Origin: an uncultured Coriobacteriaceae bacterium
GTDB taxonomy: Bacteria; Actinomycetota; Coriobacteriia; Coriobacteriales; Eggerthellaceae
NCBI GenBank assembly: GCA_900539675.1
Contig: UQDJ01000004.1
Span: 1 to 59,216, forward strand
Length of the DNA: 59,216 nt
Direction: 5' to 3'
Part shown: positions 1-9,189 of the stretch, in pieces
How the letters are laid out: every line of letters starts with the position of its first letter
How positions within the stretch are numbered: the stretch's first letter is position 1
Notes under the pieces: model-generated
The model's input: only the letters and a program-made list of their open reading frames with translations
Databases searched by the model: none
Told to the model about the DNA's origin: nothing
Translations under genes and position numbers: made by a program

Positions 1-1
1 T

Positions 2-1330
2 GAATTTAAGCATGCGGGTAGTCGAGTGGCGCTTATTGCTCCGCGCTTCTATGACGAAGACGGCCTGATCCCTGATGTGGGCGGCTTAAATGCAACCCTC
101 GACTGCATGGAAGATCTGATTGGCGTAGGTGCGGTTCGCGCTGCGGCAACGCCGGGCTATGGTTGCTTGGCAGAAGTGCTGTTCAAGATGTGTTTAGGCA
201 ATCACATAGGCCTTGCGCTCAATGATGATTCAGATGATGTATTGGATATGGATGACCTGTTCAGGCTGGCGTATGGTAGCTTTGTGGTTGAGCTTACCGA
301 TGATGCTGTTTTGTCTGAGGTGGACGAAGAGCTAGTTAGCGTAACGGTTATCGGCAAGACCATCGAAGATTATCGTTTTGCTGCATATAGCGAAGATATT
401 GATATGGCTAAGCTGCAGGAATCTTGGGAAGAAGGTATTGAGTCGGTATTCCCGTATCGTCACAAGGGTGAAGAGGTTCAGCAGGTTTCCTGGAGTGAGC
501 GCCCTCCTCTGGTATGCACTGAAATGTTCGCCAAGCCGCGCGTTATTATTCCGGTATTCCCGGGCACGAACTGCGAATACGATACTGCTTACGCCTTTAA
601 GCGCGCTGGCGCTGTGCCTGAGGTGTTGGTTATCAATAATTTGACACCTGAGCATGTTGTTGAGAGCACCAAGGCCCTGGTTGATGCTATCAACCGCAGT
701 CAGATCGTTATGCTGCCGGGTGGTTTTTCTGGCGGTGACGAGCCCGATGGCTCTGCGAAGTTCATCACGGCATTTTTCCGCGCTCCTGAAGTAACGGAAG
801 CGGTGCGCAATTTACTTCAGCGCCGCGATGGTTTGATGCTGGGCATCTGCAATGGTTTCCAGGCTTTGATCAAACTGGGCTTGGTTCCGTATGGCGATAT
901 TCTTCCAGCTTCTGAAGAGGCACCAACACTCACCTTTAATACCATTGGTCGTCACCAGAGTGGTTTAGTGCGTACGCGCGTTGCATCCAGCTTGTCTCCG
1001 TGGCTATCCTGCATGCAGGTGGGCGATATTCACACGGTGGCTATCAGCCATGGTGAAGGCCGCTTTGTCGCATCTCCTGAACTGGTAGCTCAGCTGGCGG
1101 CATCTGGCCAGATTGCGACGCAATACGTTGACGAAGCGGGGAAGCCTTCCATGGATTGGAGCGTAAATCCGAATGGTTCTGTCTGGGCCGTTGAAGGTAT
1201 CACGAGTCCTGATGGTCGCATTTTGGGCAAGATGGGTCATACCGAGCGTAGCGGCAACGGTTTATATAAGAATGTTCCGGGTAATTTGTACCAGCCTCTG
1301 TTTGAAGGCGGCGTGAACTATTTCGCATAA
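2..1330 (+). CDS. purL: Phosphoribosylformylglycinamidine synthase, C-terminal part (5' truncated by window edge)
   Basis: The frame is open to the left edge of the window, so only the last 442 residues are present. The enzyme converts FGAR, glutamine and ATP to FGAM in purine synthesis. The first part is the end of the synthase (AIRS-like C) domain. From about nt 530 a class I glutamine amidotransferase domain follows, with a PVFPGTNCEYD strand, a PGGFSGGDE oxyanion segment and the nucleophile Cys in GICNGFQ (codon at 848-850). The His and Glu of the triad fit the GHTERSG motif near the C-terminus. The fusion of synthase and glutaminase in one chain is the large-type architecture, as opposed to separate PurL, PurQ and PurS. 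A strong terminator follows at once. Confidence 0.95.
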   Translation, partial: EFKHAGSRVALIAPRFYDEDGLIPDVGGLNATLDCMEDLIGVGAVRAAATPGYGCLAEVLFKMCLGNHIGLALNDDSDDVLDMDDLFRLAYGSFVVELTDDAVLSEVDEELVSVTVIGKTIEDYRFAAYSEDIDMAKLQESWEEGIESVFPYRHKGEEVQQVSWSERPPLVCTEMFAKPRVIIPVFPGTNCEYDTAYAFKRAGAVPEVLVINNLTPEHVVESTKALVDAINRSQIVMLPGGFSGGDEPDGSAKFITAFFRAPEVTEAVRNLLQRRDGLMLGICNGFQALIKLGLVPYGDILPASEEAPTLTFNTIGRHQSGLVRTRVASSLSPWLSCMQVGDIHTVAISHGEGRFVASPELVAQLAASGQIATQYVDEAGKPSMDWSVNPNGSVWAVEGITSPDGRILGKMGHTERSGNGLYKNVPGNLYQPLFEGGVNYFA

Positions 1331-1377
1331 GTGGCGTTTGGATAGTATTTGAGCACCTGAAACATATTTGTATTGCA

Positions 1378-1412
1378 GCGGCGGGGCATCTTCGGGTGCT
1401 TCGCCGTTTTTT
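1378..1412 (+). terminator. Rho-independent terminator of purL
   Basis: A 12-bp stem (1379-1390 with 1395-1406, three G-T wobbles) is closed by a C-UUCG-G tetraloop and followed by six T at 1407-1412. It lies 48 nt after the purL stop. Confidence 0.9.
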
Positions 1413-1916
1413 CTTGAGATATGTATTACCTGCACGGCAAAAGTCCGAGTTCATCCAGAAAATGTCCAGGATTGCACTACCTGGAACGACTCCGGGATGT
1501 GATTTTCGCCTGGCGGGCCAAAATTGGTGCAAGATATGCAACAAAAACGTAGAATACGTTGCCTAATCAATCCTTATGAGCGTAAATTTGAGTCCTAGAG
1601 GATTACTCTAGCGGGGGTCAATTGTGCAAATCATACATTCCTCGCCATTTTCTGGCGCAAGGAGGATAAGTACGAAACCAGAGGGACATGCTAGGGGTAT
1701 ATAGATCTCTCAGTGCTCAATGCTTGCTACTTGATGTGCTGCTTTTGAAGGCAAATTACGAGAATGAACGTTTGGTTTTCGGATTAGAGTCCTGAGACTG
1801 AAGCCCTGGGGTTGGTTTCAAATTGGAACTTTGGGTAAGAAGTTTGGGGCTTGAAGTTTTGATCTTGAAGCCCTGGGATTGGTTTCAGATTGGAACTTTG
1901 GGTAAGAAGTTTGGGG
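1413..1916. other. Intergenic gap between convergent purL and the DUF559-type gene
   Basis: About 500 bp with no credible gene on either strand. Short open frames here lack ribosome sites and recognisable protein features. The right-hand third is occupied by a direct repeat (annotated separately). The rest shows nothing I can identify. Confidence 0.6.
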
Positions 1917-1918
1917 CT
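1799..1918. repeat. Two-copy 53-bp direct repeat, period 67
   Basis: Copy 1 is 1799-1851 and copy 2 is 1866-1918, differing at only two positions. Each starts TGAAGCCCTGGG and ends AAGTTTGGGGCT. The 14 bp between the copies (1852-1865) is related in composition. The second copy runs into the stop codon of the minus-strand gene (1917-1919), so the duplication touches a gene 3' end. Confidence 0.85.
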
Positions 1919-3032
1919 ATCTCAGAAGGTGCTGGCGTAGTAGTGCCTTGCGTTTGTGATAGTCATAGTCGGTGTCGGTTCTTATACGAACGCCCAGCGC
2001 GCGTCCAATTGCGCGTGCAATTCTGTCCATCTCCGTTGCTAGTTTTATTTGTAGGTTGGTCACGCTAAGTACTTGGATGCCAAGAAGTGCTAATGCATCA
2101 CGTCGCGCTGAGTCTAGCGCGATTTTTCCTGAACCGGTATGAAAGGCATCACTGTCATATTCCAATGCTATTTGTGCCTGAGGCCAATAAAGGTCGCAAA
2201 CAAAATAGCGGCTGGAGAACTGGTGTCGCTTATTCTGTGGGATGTCAACGCGATAGTTAAGAATTGGCTTTGGTAAGCCATAGCCGCCAAGTCGTTTCGG
2301 TAGAGTTAGCATAAGGGCAAGAGCACTTTCTCTTGGTGATGCTGAGTCGTTGATGATGTATTTAAGAGCGGTTCTTGCCAGAGGTAATCCTTTGATTCGA
2401 TGGGGTTGTAGTTGCTTAATTGTGGCATCGATCTTGCTTGTGGAAGTAAACGCTCGATGAGTGGGCGCTCTGCTGTTTCTTGGCTGGCGTGTTGAAGTAC
2501 TATTCCGGCTTATTGATGAAGGATCACATTGCATAGGCTGCGTCTTTGTCATCTTAGCTGTCTTTGCCGTCTTGGCGCTAGCAATGCTTGATGAAGGATT
2601 TCCCGAATGAGCGGATAGCGTACTCTGTGAAAAATAGGTGCCACAGTATTCGAATCCAAGGGTAATGAGATCAAGGATGGAGAGTTGATCTGCCATTTGA
2701 ATGAAATTGTTTTCTGCAGATGTGATTAGGATCCACGGGTTTATTGAGAGTACTTTTGGAGCATGGGTAGAAACGTTGTAACGGACTTGCTTGTGAAAGC
2801 GACGTGAGTTTGAGTGAGCGACCATTGCTTCGATAGGTTGATCATTAAGAGAGGGAAATAGCTCAAAAAATAGTTGGACATCCATGCTGGTCGGAGGCGA
2901 ACAGCGGTTGAGGGGAATGCGCTGCTGTGGCTGTGGACAGGGATGATGAGGGTTATAGTAGGGCAATAAAGAGGTAATCGATGGTGAACAATAGAGCCTC
3001 AGAGCTGTGGTATGACTAAGTACAAGGCTCAT
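1917..3032 (-). CDS. DUF559-type endonuclease-domain protein of unknown role
   Basis: A 371-residue protein. The C-terminal 120 residues contain CDLYWPQAQIALEYDS followed by a DALALLGIQVLSVT strand, matching the Vsr/DUF559-like PD-(D/E)XK fold. The acidic residues of the CDLYWP and LEYDSD segments are likely metal ligands. The N-terminal half has no clear domain. A Ser/Thr/Lys-rich low-complexity stretch with an AKTAKTAKMTK run separates the halves. I chose ATG at 3032 because GGGAGG lies just upstream; the longer TTG start at 3044 has no ribosome site. I associate this architecture with a coriobacterial family, from memory. It stands alone, with no methylase or helicase partner, so a defence role is only a guess. 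Confidence 0.75.
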   Translation of the reverse strand: MSLVLSHTTALRLYCSPSITSLLPYYNPHHPCPQPQQRIPLNRCSPPTSMDVQLFFELFPSLNDQPIEAMVAHSNSRRFHKQVRYNVSTHAPKVLSINPWILITSAENNFIQMADQLSILDLITLGFEYCGTYFSQSTLSAHSGNPSSSIASAKTAKTAKMTKTQPMQCDPSSISRNSTSTRQPRNSRAPTHRAFTSTSKIDATIKQLQPHRIKGLPLARTALKYIINDSASPRESALALMLTLPKRLGGYGLPKPILNYRVDIPQNKRHQFSSRYFVCDLYWPQAQIALEYDSDAFHTGSGKIALDSARRDALALLGIQVLSVTNLQIKLATEMDRIARAIGRALGVRIRTDTDYDYHKRKALLRQHLLR

Positions 3033-3166
3033 GGCGCCTCCCAATAGATGTAAAAGAATCTATATCCATTAGGGTAGCGACGATATTGGAAATCAATGAG
3101 ATCACGAGTGAAAATAAAGCGGATATTTGCGCTGTTGGTTAAGGTGCTTGAGGCGTTAGTTTGCGA

Positions 3167-3218
3167 TATGAGCTTGAGGTATGAGCTTGAAGTATGAGCT
3201 TGCGATATGAGCTTGAAG
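3167..3218. repeat. 13-bp tandem repeat, four copies
   Basis: Copies of TATGAGCTTG plus three variable bases start at 3167, 3180, 3193 and 3206, an exact 13-bp period. The tail alternates between AGG, AAG, CGA and AAG. Confidence 0.85.
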
Positions 3219-3289
3219 TGACACTGCGAGTACAGTCGGTACCTTAATCAAACTTGCCGGATAATTTCATTTTTTAAGTACGTTCCTAT

Positions 3290-3316
3290 GCGCGATTAAA
3301 GCGCGCGATTAAAGCG
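3290..3316. repeat. Tandem pair of GCGCGATTAAAGCG
   Basis: Two identical 14-bp copies at 3290-3303 and 3303-3316 share one base. They lie about 30 bp beyond the 3' end of the minus-strand methyltransferase gene. Confidence 0.75.
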
Positions 3317-3344
3317 AAGGGTGACTTCTCACTTTTGCAAATGG

Positions 3345-4184
3345 CTAGTTTTTCTGTAATACGAGATACTCGTTAAGGTTGTGGGTACGGCCATCTGCGC
3401 GGAAACGATCAATGACCGTGGCGCCTTGAGGTTGTACGAATGCAATTACTTGATCAATGTCAGCATCGTTAAAGCTGTGACAATAGCGATAGACTCCCGG
3501 CGCATTGTTCCAACCGATTAAAAAGTCATTCTGGTTGAAATCGTGAGGGTCAAAACCCAACTGGGCGCAACCTTGCCTATGGGTTTTTTGAGCTTTGGCG
3601 GCAAGGTTGGGGTTGTCCATGAAGCGCCAAAATGATACGCAGATGATCCCATTCGTTACGGTGGTGGCAATCATATTCGAAAGCAGCTGGTTGCGCCATG
3701 CTGGAAGAGGGATATGGTGCATAAAGCCGAAGGTGACTTCCAAGTCGAAAAGCGCGCTCGGTAGTGATTCGTCTTGAGGCGCCATTAATCGCAGTAATTC
3801 TGCATCGCAGGGGCTAGCGGCCAGTGAGTCGATAATGTCGCAGTGCTGGTATTCGATTGCCAGAGATGATCCGTATTGCTGGGCAAGAATCCCCATATTG
3901 TTTGCCACTAGACCATCGCAAGCATCAAGTGCGCGCACGGTAATACTAGACGCATGCGATTCCAGAAGATGTTTTGCAAGAAAGCTTTCAAAGCGTAAAT
4001 TCCCGCATGCTACATCAAGCAGATGGAGGGGGGCAAGGCTGCTTTGAAGGCGTGAGCTCATATGATTGCAGCAGCGTTGCCACCCTTCCCAGGCGCTATG
4101 GCGAGTCTCTGAAAATGACTCAGCTTGTGTGCGATAAAAACTGTTGTTAAGCCGACATAAGGTACGAGCGAAATCGATATTCAT
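3345..4184 (-). CDS. Class I SAM-dependent methyltransferase
   Basis: 279 residues. The Rossmann motif I is LLDVACGNLRFESFL near residue 60; a later acidic strand end is RALDACDG. A FGFMHHIPLPAWR segment resembles motif IV-V of small-molecule or tRNA-type methyltransferases. The C-terminal part is a cap ending in a DRFRADGRTHNLNEYLVL strand. The N-terminal NNSFYRTQAESFSETR helix is typical of a family of methyltransferases that I recall as common in coriobacteria, but the substrate is unknown. ATG at 4184 is the only good start, though its ribosome site (GGAAATGG) is weak. It lies downstream of ettA on the same strand with a 40-bp gap and may be cotranscribed. Confidence 0.8.
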   Translation of the reverse strand: MNIDFARTLCRLNNSFYRTQAESFSETRHSAWEGWQRCCNHMSSRLQSSLAPLHLLDVACGNLRFESFLAKHLLESHASSITVRALDACDGLVANNMGILAQQYGSSLAIEYQHCDIIDSLAASPCDAELLRLMAPQDESLPSALFDLEVTFGFMHHIPLPAWRNQLLSNMIATTVTNGIICVSFWRFMDNPNLAAKAQKTHRQGCAQLGFDPHDFNQNDFLIGWNNAPGVYRYCHSFNDADIDQVIAFVQPQGATVIDRFRADGRTHNLNEYLVLQKN

Positions 4185-4224
4185 AACAGGCCATTTCCGT
4201 GACGGTGTGATATGGGCTAAAGCC

Positions 4225-5904
4225 TTAGTCTCGCGTCAACTTACGATGAATCCGGTGTGGCTTTGCTGCCTCTTCGCCCAATCGTTCAATCTTGTTTTTC
4301 TGATAGGACTCAAAGTTACCTTCGAACCAGTACCAGTTGCCGGGGTTTTCGTCGGTGCCTTCCCAGGCAAGAATATGGGTTGCAATACGGTCCAAGAACA
4401 TGCGGTCATGGCTCGTAATCACTGCACATCCTGGGAATTCCAGCAGTGCTTCTTCTAAGGCTTCCAGTGTTTCAACATCCAGATCGTTCGTGGGCTCGTC
4501 TAATAGCAGTAAGTTGCCGCCCTGCTTTAAGGTGAGTGCCAAATTCAGACGATTGCGCTCGCCTCCAGAAAGCACGCCCGCCGGCTTTTGCTGATCAGAA
4601 CCCTTGAAGCCGAAGTTTGCCACATAGGCACGGCTGGGTATTTCGGTTTCGCCGACGCGAAGGTAATCAAGGCCGTCAGACACTACTTCCCACAGTGTTT
4701 TCTTGGAGTCCAAGCCTTCGCGATTTTGATCTACATAGGAAATCTTTACCGTTTCACCTAGGGTAAGCGTGCCAGAGGTGGGCTGTTCTTGACCGACGAT
4801 CATCTTGAACAGGGTTGATTTGCCCACGCCGTTAGGGCCAATAACACCCACGATACCGTTGCGGGGCAGCGTAAAGGAAAGATCATCAATCAGTACGCGT
4901 TCCCCGAAAGCTTTATGCAGGTGATCCACTTCAAGAACTTTGCTACCCAGGCGAGGGCCTACTGGAATATGGATCGACGTGACATCGATATTCTTGGTAT
5001 TGCGCGCTTCAGCTTCCATCTGTTCGTAGCGTTCAAGACGAGCCTTGTTCTTTGCCTGGCGCGCCTTGGGACTTGAACGGACCCATTCCAATTCTGACTT
5101 CATGCGTTTTGCCAGCTTGGCTTGCTGCTGGCCCTGGGCTTCCAAACGAGCTGCTTTGGTTTCCAGGTAGGTGGAATAGTTGCCCTTGTACGGATATAGG
5201 TGACCACGATCCACTTCACAGATCCATTCGGCCACATGATCCAAGAAATAGCGGTCGTGCGTTACGGCCAGGACAGCACCGGGGTAGCGCTGTAAGAACT
5301 GTTCCAGCCACAGTACGGATTCAGCATCCAAATGATTGGTCGGTTCGTCCAGCAGGAGCAGATCAGGTGCTTCTAAGAGAAGTTTGCACAATGCGACGCG
5401 ACGGCGCTCACCGCCGGAAAGCACGCTTACTGGGGAGTCGGGATCAGGGCACTGCAGTGCGTCCATTGCCTGCGAAAGCTGCGAATCCAAATCCCAACCG
5501 TTGGCGGCATCAATTTCTACTTGCAGCTGGCCCATTTCTTCCATTAAGGCGTCGAAATCGGCATCCGGGTTGGCCATTTCAGCGCCGATGGCATTAAAGC
5601 GCTCTACTTTTGCCAGCACGTCAGCGAATGCCTGACGAATGTTTTCGATAACCGTGGCATCTTCGTCGAGTGGAGGCTCCTGCTGCAATATGCCTACCGA
5701 ATAGCCGGGAGTAAGGCGAGCTTCGCCACCGGACACTTCCTCTAAGCCTGCCATGACTTTAAGCAGGGTGGATTTGCCCATGCCATTGGGGCCTACGACG
5801 CCGATTTTTGCGCCAGGATAAAACGACAGCGTAACATCGTCCAAAATAACCTTGTCGCCATGGGCTTTACGTGCCTGGTACATCTGATAAATGAATTCAG
5901 CCAT
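4225..5904 (-). CDS. ettA: Energy-dependent translational throttle protein EttA (ABC-F)
   Basis: 559 residues with two ABC ATPase domains and no membrane segments. EttA binds the ribosomal E site and gates entry into elongation according to the ATP/ADP ratio. First NBD: Walker A GPNGMGKST (38-46), signature LSGGERRRV, Walker B LLLLDEPTNHLD. A basic linker (residues about 245-305, RSSPKARQAKNKARL) is the ABC-F P-site tRNA interaction motif. Second NBD: GPNGVGKST, LSGGERNRL, LLLLDEPTNDLD. Length and order match E. coli EttA (555 residues), as does the conserved start MAEFIYQM. GAAAGG lies 11 nt upstream of the ATG. Confidence 0.93.
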   Translation of the reverse strand: MAEFIYQMYQARKAHGDKVILDDVTLSFYPGAKIGVVGPNGMGKSTLLKVMAGLEEVSGGEARLTPGYSVGILQQEPPLDEDATVIENIRQAFADVLAKVERFNAIGAEMANPDADFDALMEEMGQLQVEIDAANGWDLDSQLSQAMDALQCPDPDSPVSVLSGGERRRVALCKLLLEAPDLLLLDEPTNHLDAESVLWLEQFLQRYPGAVLAVTHDRYFLDHVAEWICEVDRGHLYPYKGNYSTYLETKAARLEAQGQQQAKLAKRMKSELEWVRSSPKARQAKNKARLERYEQMEAEARNTKNIDVTSIHIPVGPRLGSKVLEVDHLHKAFGERVLIDDLSFTLPRNGIVGVIGPNGVGKSTLFKMIVGQEQPTSGTLTLGETVKISYVDQNREGLDSKKTLWEVVSDGLDYLRVGETEIPSRAYVANFGFKGSDQQKPAGVLSGGERNRLNLALTLKQGGNLLLLDEPTNDLDVETLEALEEALLEFPGCAVITSHDRMFLDRIATHILAWEGTDENPGNWYWFEGNFESYQKNKIERLGEEAAKPHRIHRKLTRD

Positions 5905-6000
5905 TACGCGTTAAACCTTTCGATGAATGACCCTGAATACACCTAATCTTAACGAGTGACGTTAAGTGAAGTGATTTTACCAATTTATCGTCCGGACAAG

Positions 6001-6027
6001 AAAGGGTACCGGTTGACGGTACCCTTT
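6001..6027 (-). terminator. Hairpin terminator between lldP and ettA
   Basis: A perfect 10-bp stem, AAAGGGTACC (6001-6010) with GGTACCCTTT (6018-6027), has a 7-nt loop. Read on the minus strand it follows lldP by about 130 nt and has only a short T-run, so it may terminate lldP or merely attenuate read-through into ettA. Confidence 0.6.
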
Positions 6028-6086
6028 GGTGTTTGTTGAATGATGAAGCTGTCGTTTTTTGGCACTGAGTGATTTCATCTCCATCC

Positions 6087-6167
6087 TGTCGGCAGGGTAG
6101 ATGAGAATTCTCCATCACTATTATGCCGGCAGGATAAATTAGATTTTCGTTGTCCTTATGCCGGCAG
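6087..6167. repeat. Repeated lldP 3' end (TTATGCCGGCAG copies)
   Basis: The 12-mer TTATGCCGGCAG, which on the minus strand contains the last codons and stop of lldP (6156-6167), recurs exactly at 6121-6132. A degenerate copy (TGTCGGCAG) begins near 6087. The period is about 35 bp. Confidence 0.7.
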
Positions 6168-7835
6168 AATGAATGCCAGCACGCCGGATTCCAGAAATAC
6201 CAGCACGCACAGTGCGACCAGCAGGCCAAGACTCCACGGAATAACTTTCTTGAACAGTGTGGACTCGTGCTCGCCTGTGGTAACGGCGGCAATTGCCAGC
6301 GACTGGGGTGAAATCATCTTGCCAATAACACCACCCATGGTATTGGATGCCAAGAACAGGTTCGGCGTGACGTGTGCCAGTGCGGCGTTGGATTGAGCCG
6401 CTTCATACTGCAAGCTGGAAAACAATGCGTTGGCAGATGTGTCAGAACCGGTAACGGCGGTGCCAACCCAACCCAAAATTGGGGAGAGCAAGGCGAAGAA
6501 AGAACCGGTGCTTGCCAAGAACTGACCGATGGAAATGGTTTGACCCGAGAAGTTCATGATATAAGCCAAGCCCAAAACCAAAACGATGGTCAACGAGGAG
6601 AAGCGCATGTTGTAGAACGTTTCACCCAGTTGTTTAAATGACATGCCTAGCGTGATGCGATATTCACCTTTAGCATTAAAGATGCTGTACACGATCGTAG
6701 TAATAATAGCTGCGATAAGCAGCATGGTGCCCGGATTGGACAGCAGGTTCAGTGTGTAGATAGTTCCCGGATCGACACCAGCTGCGTTTAGTACATTGCC
6801 TGCCAGGCCAGGGAACGGAATCTTAATGTCGGTGCTGGCCAACAGGGTAGGAATACCCAGCTTGCACACGGCAAATACTGCAACAACGATGATGTAGGGA
6901 ACCAGGGCCATCCAAGCGCGAACGGGAGCTAAGGTCTTGGTAGTAGTCTCGGACAGGGGTGCCATGCCGAAGCGCTCGCGTGCTTCGGACACATTGCGAG
7001 GCTTAACGAACTTCAGGAATACCACACTGATGCCCAGGGAAACCAGAGCGGCAACGACGTCAGTCAGTTCGTAGGCGAAGTGGTTGGAGCACCACCACTG
7101 AGTAGCAGCGAAGGATACGCCAACAATCAAGGCATGCAACCAACAGTCGCGCAGACCCTTTCGGCCGTCCAAAATAAGGATGACCAGCAGCGGAACGAAC
7201 AGGGCAAATACGGGAGCCTGATAGCCAACGAGAGCAGCTACGTGCTGTGCGGTGTCAAGGGCAACGGCTGGATCGCCTCCAGCGACCATATTGCCTGCGG
7301 TGGTGATAGGTGTACCTGCAGCACCGTATGCAACGGGCGCAGTATTGGCAATTAAAACGGCAAGCGCAGCTTTGATGGGTTTGACGCCCAAGGCTAAAAC
7401 CATCGTTGCGGTAATAGCAATAGGTGCACCGAACCCAGCAAGTGCCTCCAGCAATCCGCCAAAGCAGAATGCTACCAACAGCGCTTGGATACGGATATCG
7501 CCACCACCAACGATGTCGAAGAGGCTTTTAAGATCATCAGACCTGCCTGATATAACGGTGACCTCATAAAACCAAACCGCCATGATAATGATGAACACGA
7601 TGGGGAAGGCACCGTAGCAGGCACCTTGGATGCCCGACAGAAAAGCCAGGTGAGCAGGCATATGGAAGGCAAAAATGGCCACAATTAATGCAACTAAAAA
7701 GGCGACTGCAGCCGAAACATGGGCCTTGGCTTTTACGCCTACCAGCATGATGAAGAATGCAGCCAGGGGGATGCATGCTACCAAAGCCGACAGGGCAAGG
7801 TTTCCTGCAACTGGATCAACAGCAGCTTGGAACAT
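6156..7835 (-). CDS. lldP: L-lactate permease (LctP/LldP family)
   Basis: 559 residues, strongly hydrophobic, with about 12-14 predicted membrane helices. It would import L-lactate (or glycolate) by proton symport. Family hallmarks include AGFGAPIAITATMVLALG, a PVAYGAAGTPITTAGN loop, and a C-terminal TGSDTSANALFSSLQ loop followed by ASNTMGGVIGKMISPQSLAIA. The length matches the family (about 550). The ATG at 7835 is preceded by GAAAGAGAG. The 3' end is duplicated downstream (see repeat). No lactate dehydrogenase gene is adjacent; ettA follows after a hairpin. Confidence 0.93.
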   Translation of the reverse strand: MFQAAVDPVAGNLALSALVACIPLAAFFIMLVGVKAKAHVSAAVAFLVALIVAIFAFHMPAHLAFLSGIQGACYGAFPIVFIIIMAVWFYEVTVISGRSDDLKSLFDIVGGGDIRIQALLVAFCFGGLLEALAGFGAPIAITATMVLALGVKPIKAALAVLIANTAPVAYGAAGTPITTAGNMVAGGDPAVALDTAQHVAALVGYQAPVFALFVPLLVILILDGRKGLRDCWLHALIVGVSFAATQWWCSNHFAYELTDVVAALVSLGISVVFLKFVKPRNVSEARERFGMAPLSETTTKTLAPVRAWMALVPYIIVVAVFAVCKLGIPTLLASTDIKIPFPGLAGNVLNAAGVDPGTIYTLNLLSNPGTMLLIAAIITTIVYSIFNAKGEYRITLGMSFKQLGETFYNMRFSSLTIVLVLGLAYIMNFSGQTISIGQFLASTGSFFALLSPILGWVGTAVTGSDTSANALFSSLQYEAAQSNAALAHVTPNLFLASNTMGGVIGKMISPQSLAIAAVTTGEHESTLFKKVIPWSLGLLVALCVLVFLESGVLAFILPA

Positions 7836-8268
7836 AAATCACTCTCTTTCAAAATTAGGGGCCTAACGTGCGGAGATGTTTCGCCTGAACGGAGTGCTGC
7901 ATTGCATACATGCAGGCTTTAATGCCAGAGCGAATTGAAAGAAACCAGCGGGGTTTGCTCGATAAAGACACAAGCTGGTTGCAGCAATTCGCCTAATCAG
8001 AAGCGCCTAGGGTGAAATCAGACGTTCATCGTTGCGAGGTGAAAGATCGCCGCGAATCTTTGACGTGCCCATACTATAGAGAGCTGCAAAAATGCCCGAA
8101 TTTAGTTCGATTAGTGGAGGAATATGGGCAATGAGGGGGATTTTAGCGCGTAACATTTCAATGAAATTGCCGTTTACTGGTCATATGACTCGCTTTACTT
8201 TTGGCTAAAAGTACCATTGAATACGACATGAAATATAACTGCAGCGAGAATTGAAGAGAGGTTGCGCA
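7836..8268. other. Divergent intergenic region, lldP / thrH
   Basis: 433 bp between the divergent lldP and thrH genes, so it should hold both promoters. I could not find a -35/-10 pair with correct spacing on either strand that I would defend. No riboswitch or repeat was recognised. Confidence 0.5.
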
Positions 8269-8874
8269 ATGTATATAACGTGCCTGGATATGGAAGGCGT
8301 CTTGGTTCCAGAAATATGGATCGCCTTTGCCGAAGCTACTGGCATCCCTGAATTGAAGAAAACCACACGCGATGAGCCAGACTACGACAAGTTGATGAAG
8401 TTCCGTATTCAAGTTCTCAAGGAACATGGCCTGGGGCTTAAAGAGATCCAAGATACCATTGCGACTATTGACCCGATGCCGGGCGCTAAGGACTTCTTGG
8501 ATGAATTGCGCCAAATGGGTCAAGTTATTATCTTGAGCGATACGTTTACTCAATTTGCAATGCCATTGATGAAGAAACTTAATTGGCCAACGCTATTCTG
8601 CAATGAATTGGTGGTATCTGATTCGGGCGAAGTGACGGGCTTTAAGATGCGTTGTGAACAGTCGAAATTGACCACGGTGCGCGCCTTGCAATCGTGTGGT
8701 TTTGAGACTATTGCGGCGGGGGATAGCTTTAACGATTTAGGTATGATCCGCGCCAGCAAAGCGGGCTTTCTGTTTAAGAGCACCGATGCCATCAAAGCGG
8801 ATAATCCCGATCTACCTGCCTTCGATGAATACGACGATCTGCTAACGGCTATCAAGGAACAGTTGGCAAAATAG
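8269..8874 (+). CDS. thrH: ThrH-type HAD phosphatase / homoserine phosphotransferase
   Basis: 201 residues. In Pseudomonas aeruginosa ThrH is a phosphoserine phosphatase that can also pass the phosphate to homoserine, bypassing ThrB. HAD motif I is CLDMEGVLVPEIW with nucleophile Asp7 and the family-specific Glu9 in place of the usual second Asp. Motif II is the Thr/Ser of VIILSDTF. Motif IV is IAAGDSFNDLGM. The N-terminal EGVLVPEIWIAFAE stretch is nearly identical to the Pseudomonas protein. ATG at 8269 is chosen because GAAGAGAGG sits 7 nt upstream; a TTG 18 nt earlier would place this ribosome site inside the gene. It is a single gene with no serine or threonine pathway neighbours. Confidence 0.88.
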   Translation: MYITCLDMEGVLVPEIWIAFAEATGIPELKKTTRDEPDYDKLMKFRIQVLKEHGLGLKEIQDTIATIDPMPGAKDFLDELRQMGQVIILSDTFTQFAMPLMKKLNWPTLFCNELVVSDSGEVTGFKMRCEQSKLTTVRALQSCGFETIAAGDSFNDLGMIRASKAGFLFKSTDAIKADNPDLPAFDEYDDLLTAIKEQLAK

Positions 8875-9189
8875 CGTACGTGTCATAAAAGCAATACCGA
8901 AACTCCCAGACGAGCGCTCGCTTTATGTGCTGAAATGCCTACGCGGGCGCTCGCTTTATGTGCCGAGCATGGTGCATCTGATCGTTTGTATCTGACCGCT
9001 CGCGTTTCATTTTCGTAAAATGCTATAAAAATAGTAGCAAATAGCTTGCACCTGAGCTATATTCTAATTGTTAACCGTGAGCAACATTTAACACCAATGA
9101 TTGCAATGACGGCTCACGAAGAGAAGTTAACTACACGTTACGTTACTCACGTGCTGATAAAGGTACGAATTTGAAATGGGAGGATTCAA
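8875..9189. other. Intergenic region upstream of ahpC
   Basis: 315 bp. It contains a 17-bp direct repeat just after thrH, then an AT-rich stretch (about 9005-9080) where the ahpC promoter is expected. No -35/-10 pair with good spacing and no clear OxyR, PerR or Fur box could be fixed by eye. Confidence 0.5.
8914..8963. repeat. 17-bp direct repeat, period 33
   Basis: GCGCTCGCTTTATGTGC occurs exactly at 8914-8930 and 8947-8963, about 40 bp after the thrH stop. Confidence 0.8.

Larger units (their letters stand above)
3033..3344. other. Intergenic gap with two short tandem repeats
   Basis: No gene seen. It holds the upstream region of the DUF559-type gene, a 13-bp four-copy tandem repeat at 3167-3218 and a two-copy 14-bp repeat at 3290-3316, close to the stop of the downstream methyltransferase gene. 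Confidence 0.6.

Noticed and set aside
3167..3218. Iterons of a replication or regulator origin (13-bp, four copies)
   Set aside because: No replication gene or AT-rich melting region nearby; spacing alone is not enough.
8217..8239. TTGAAT / TATAAC as the thrH promoter
   Set aside because: The spacing is only 11 bp, too short for a sigma-70 promoter.
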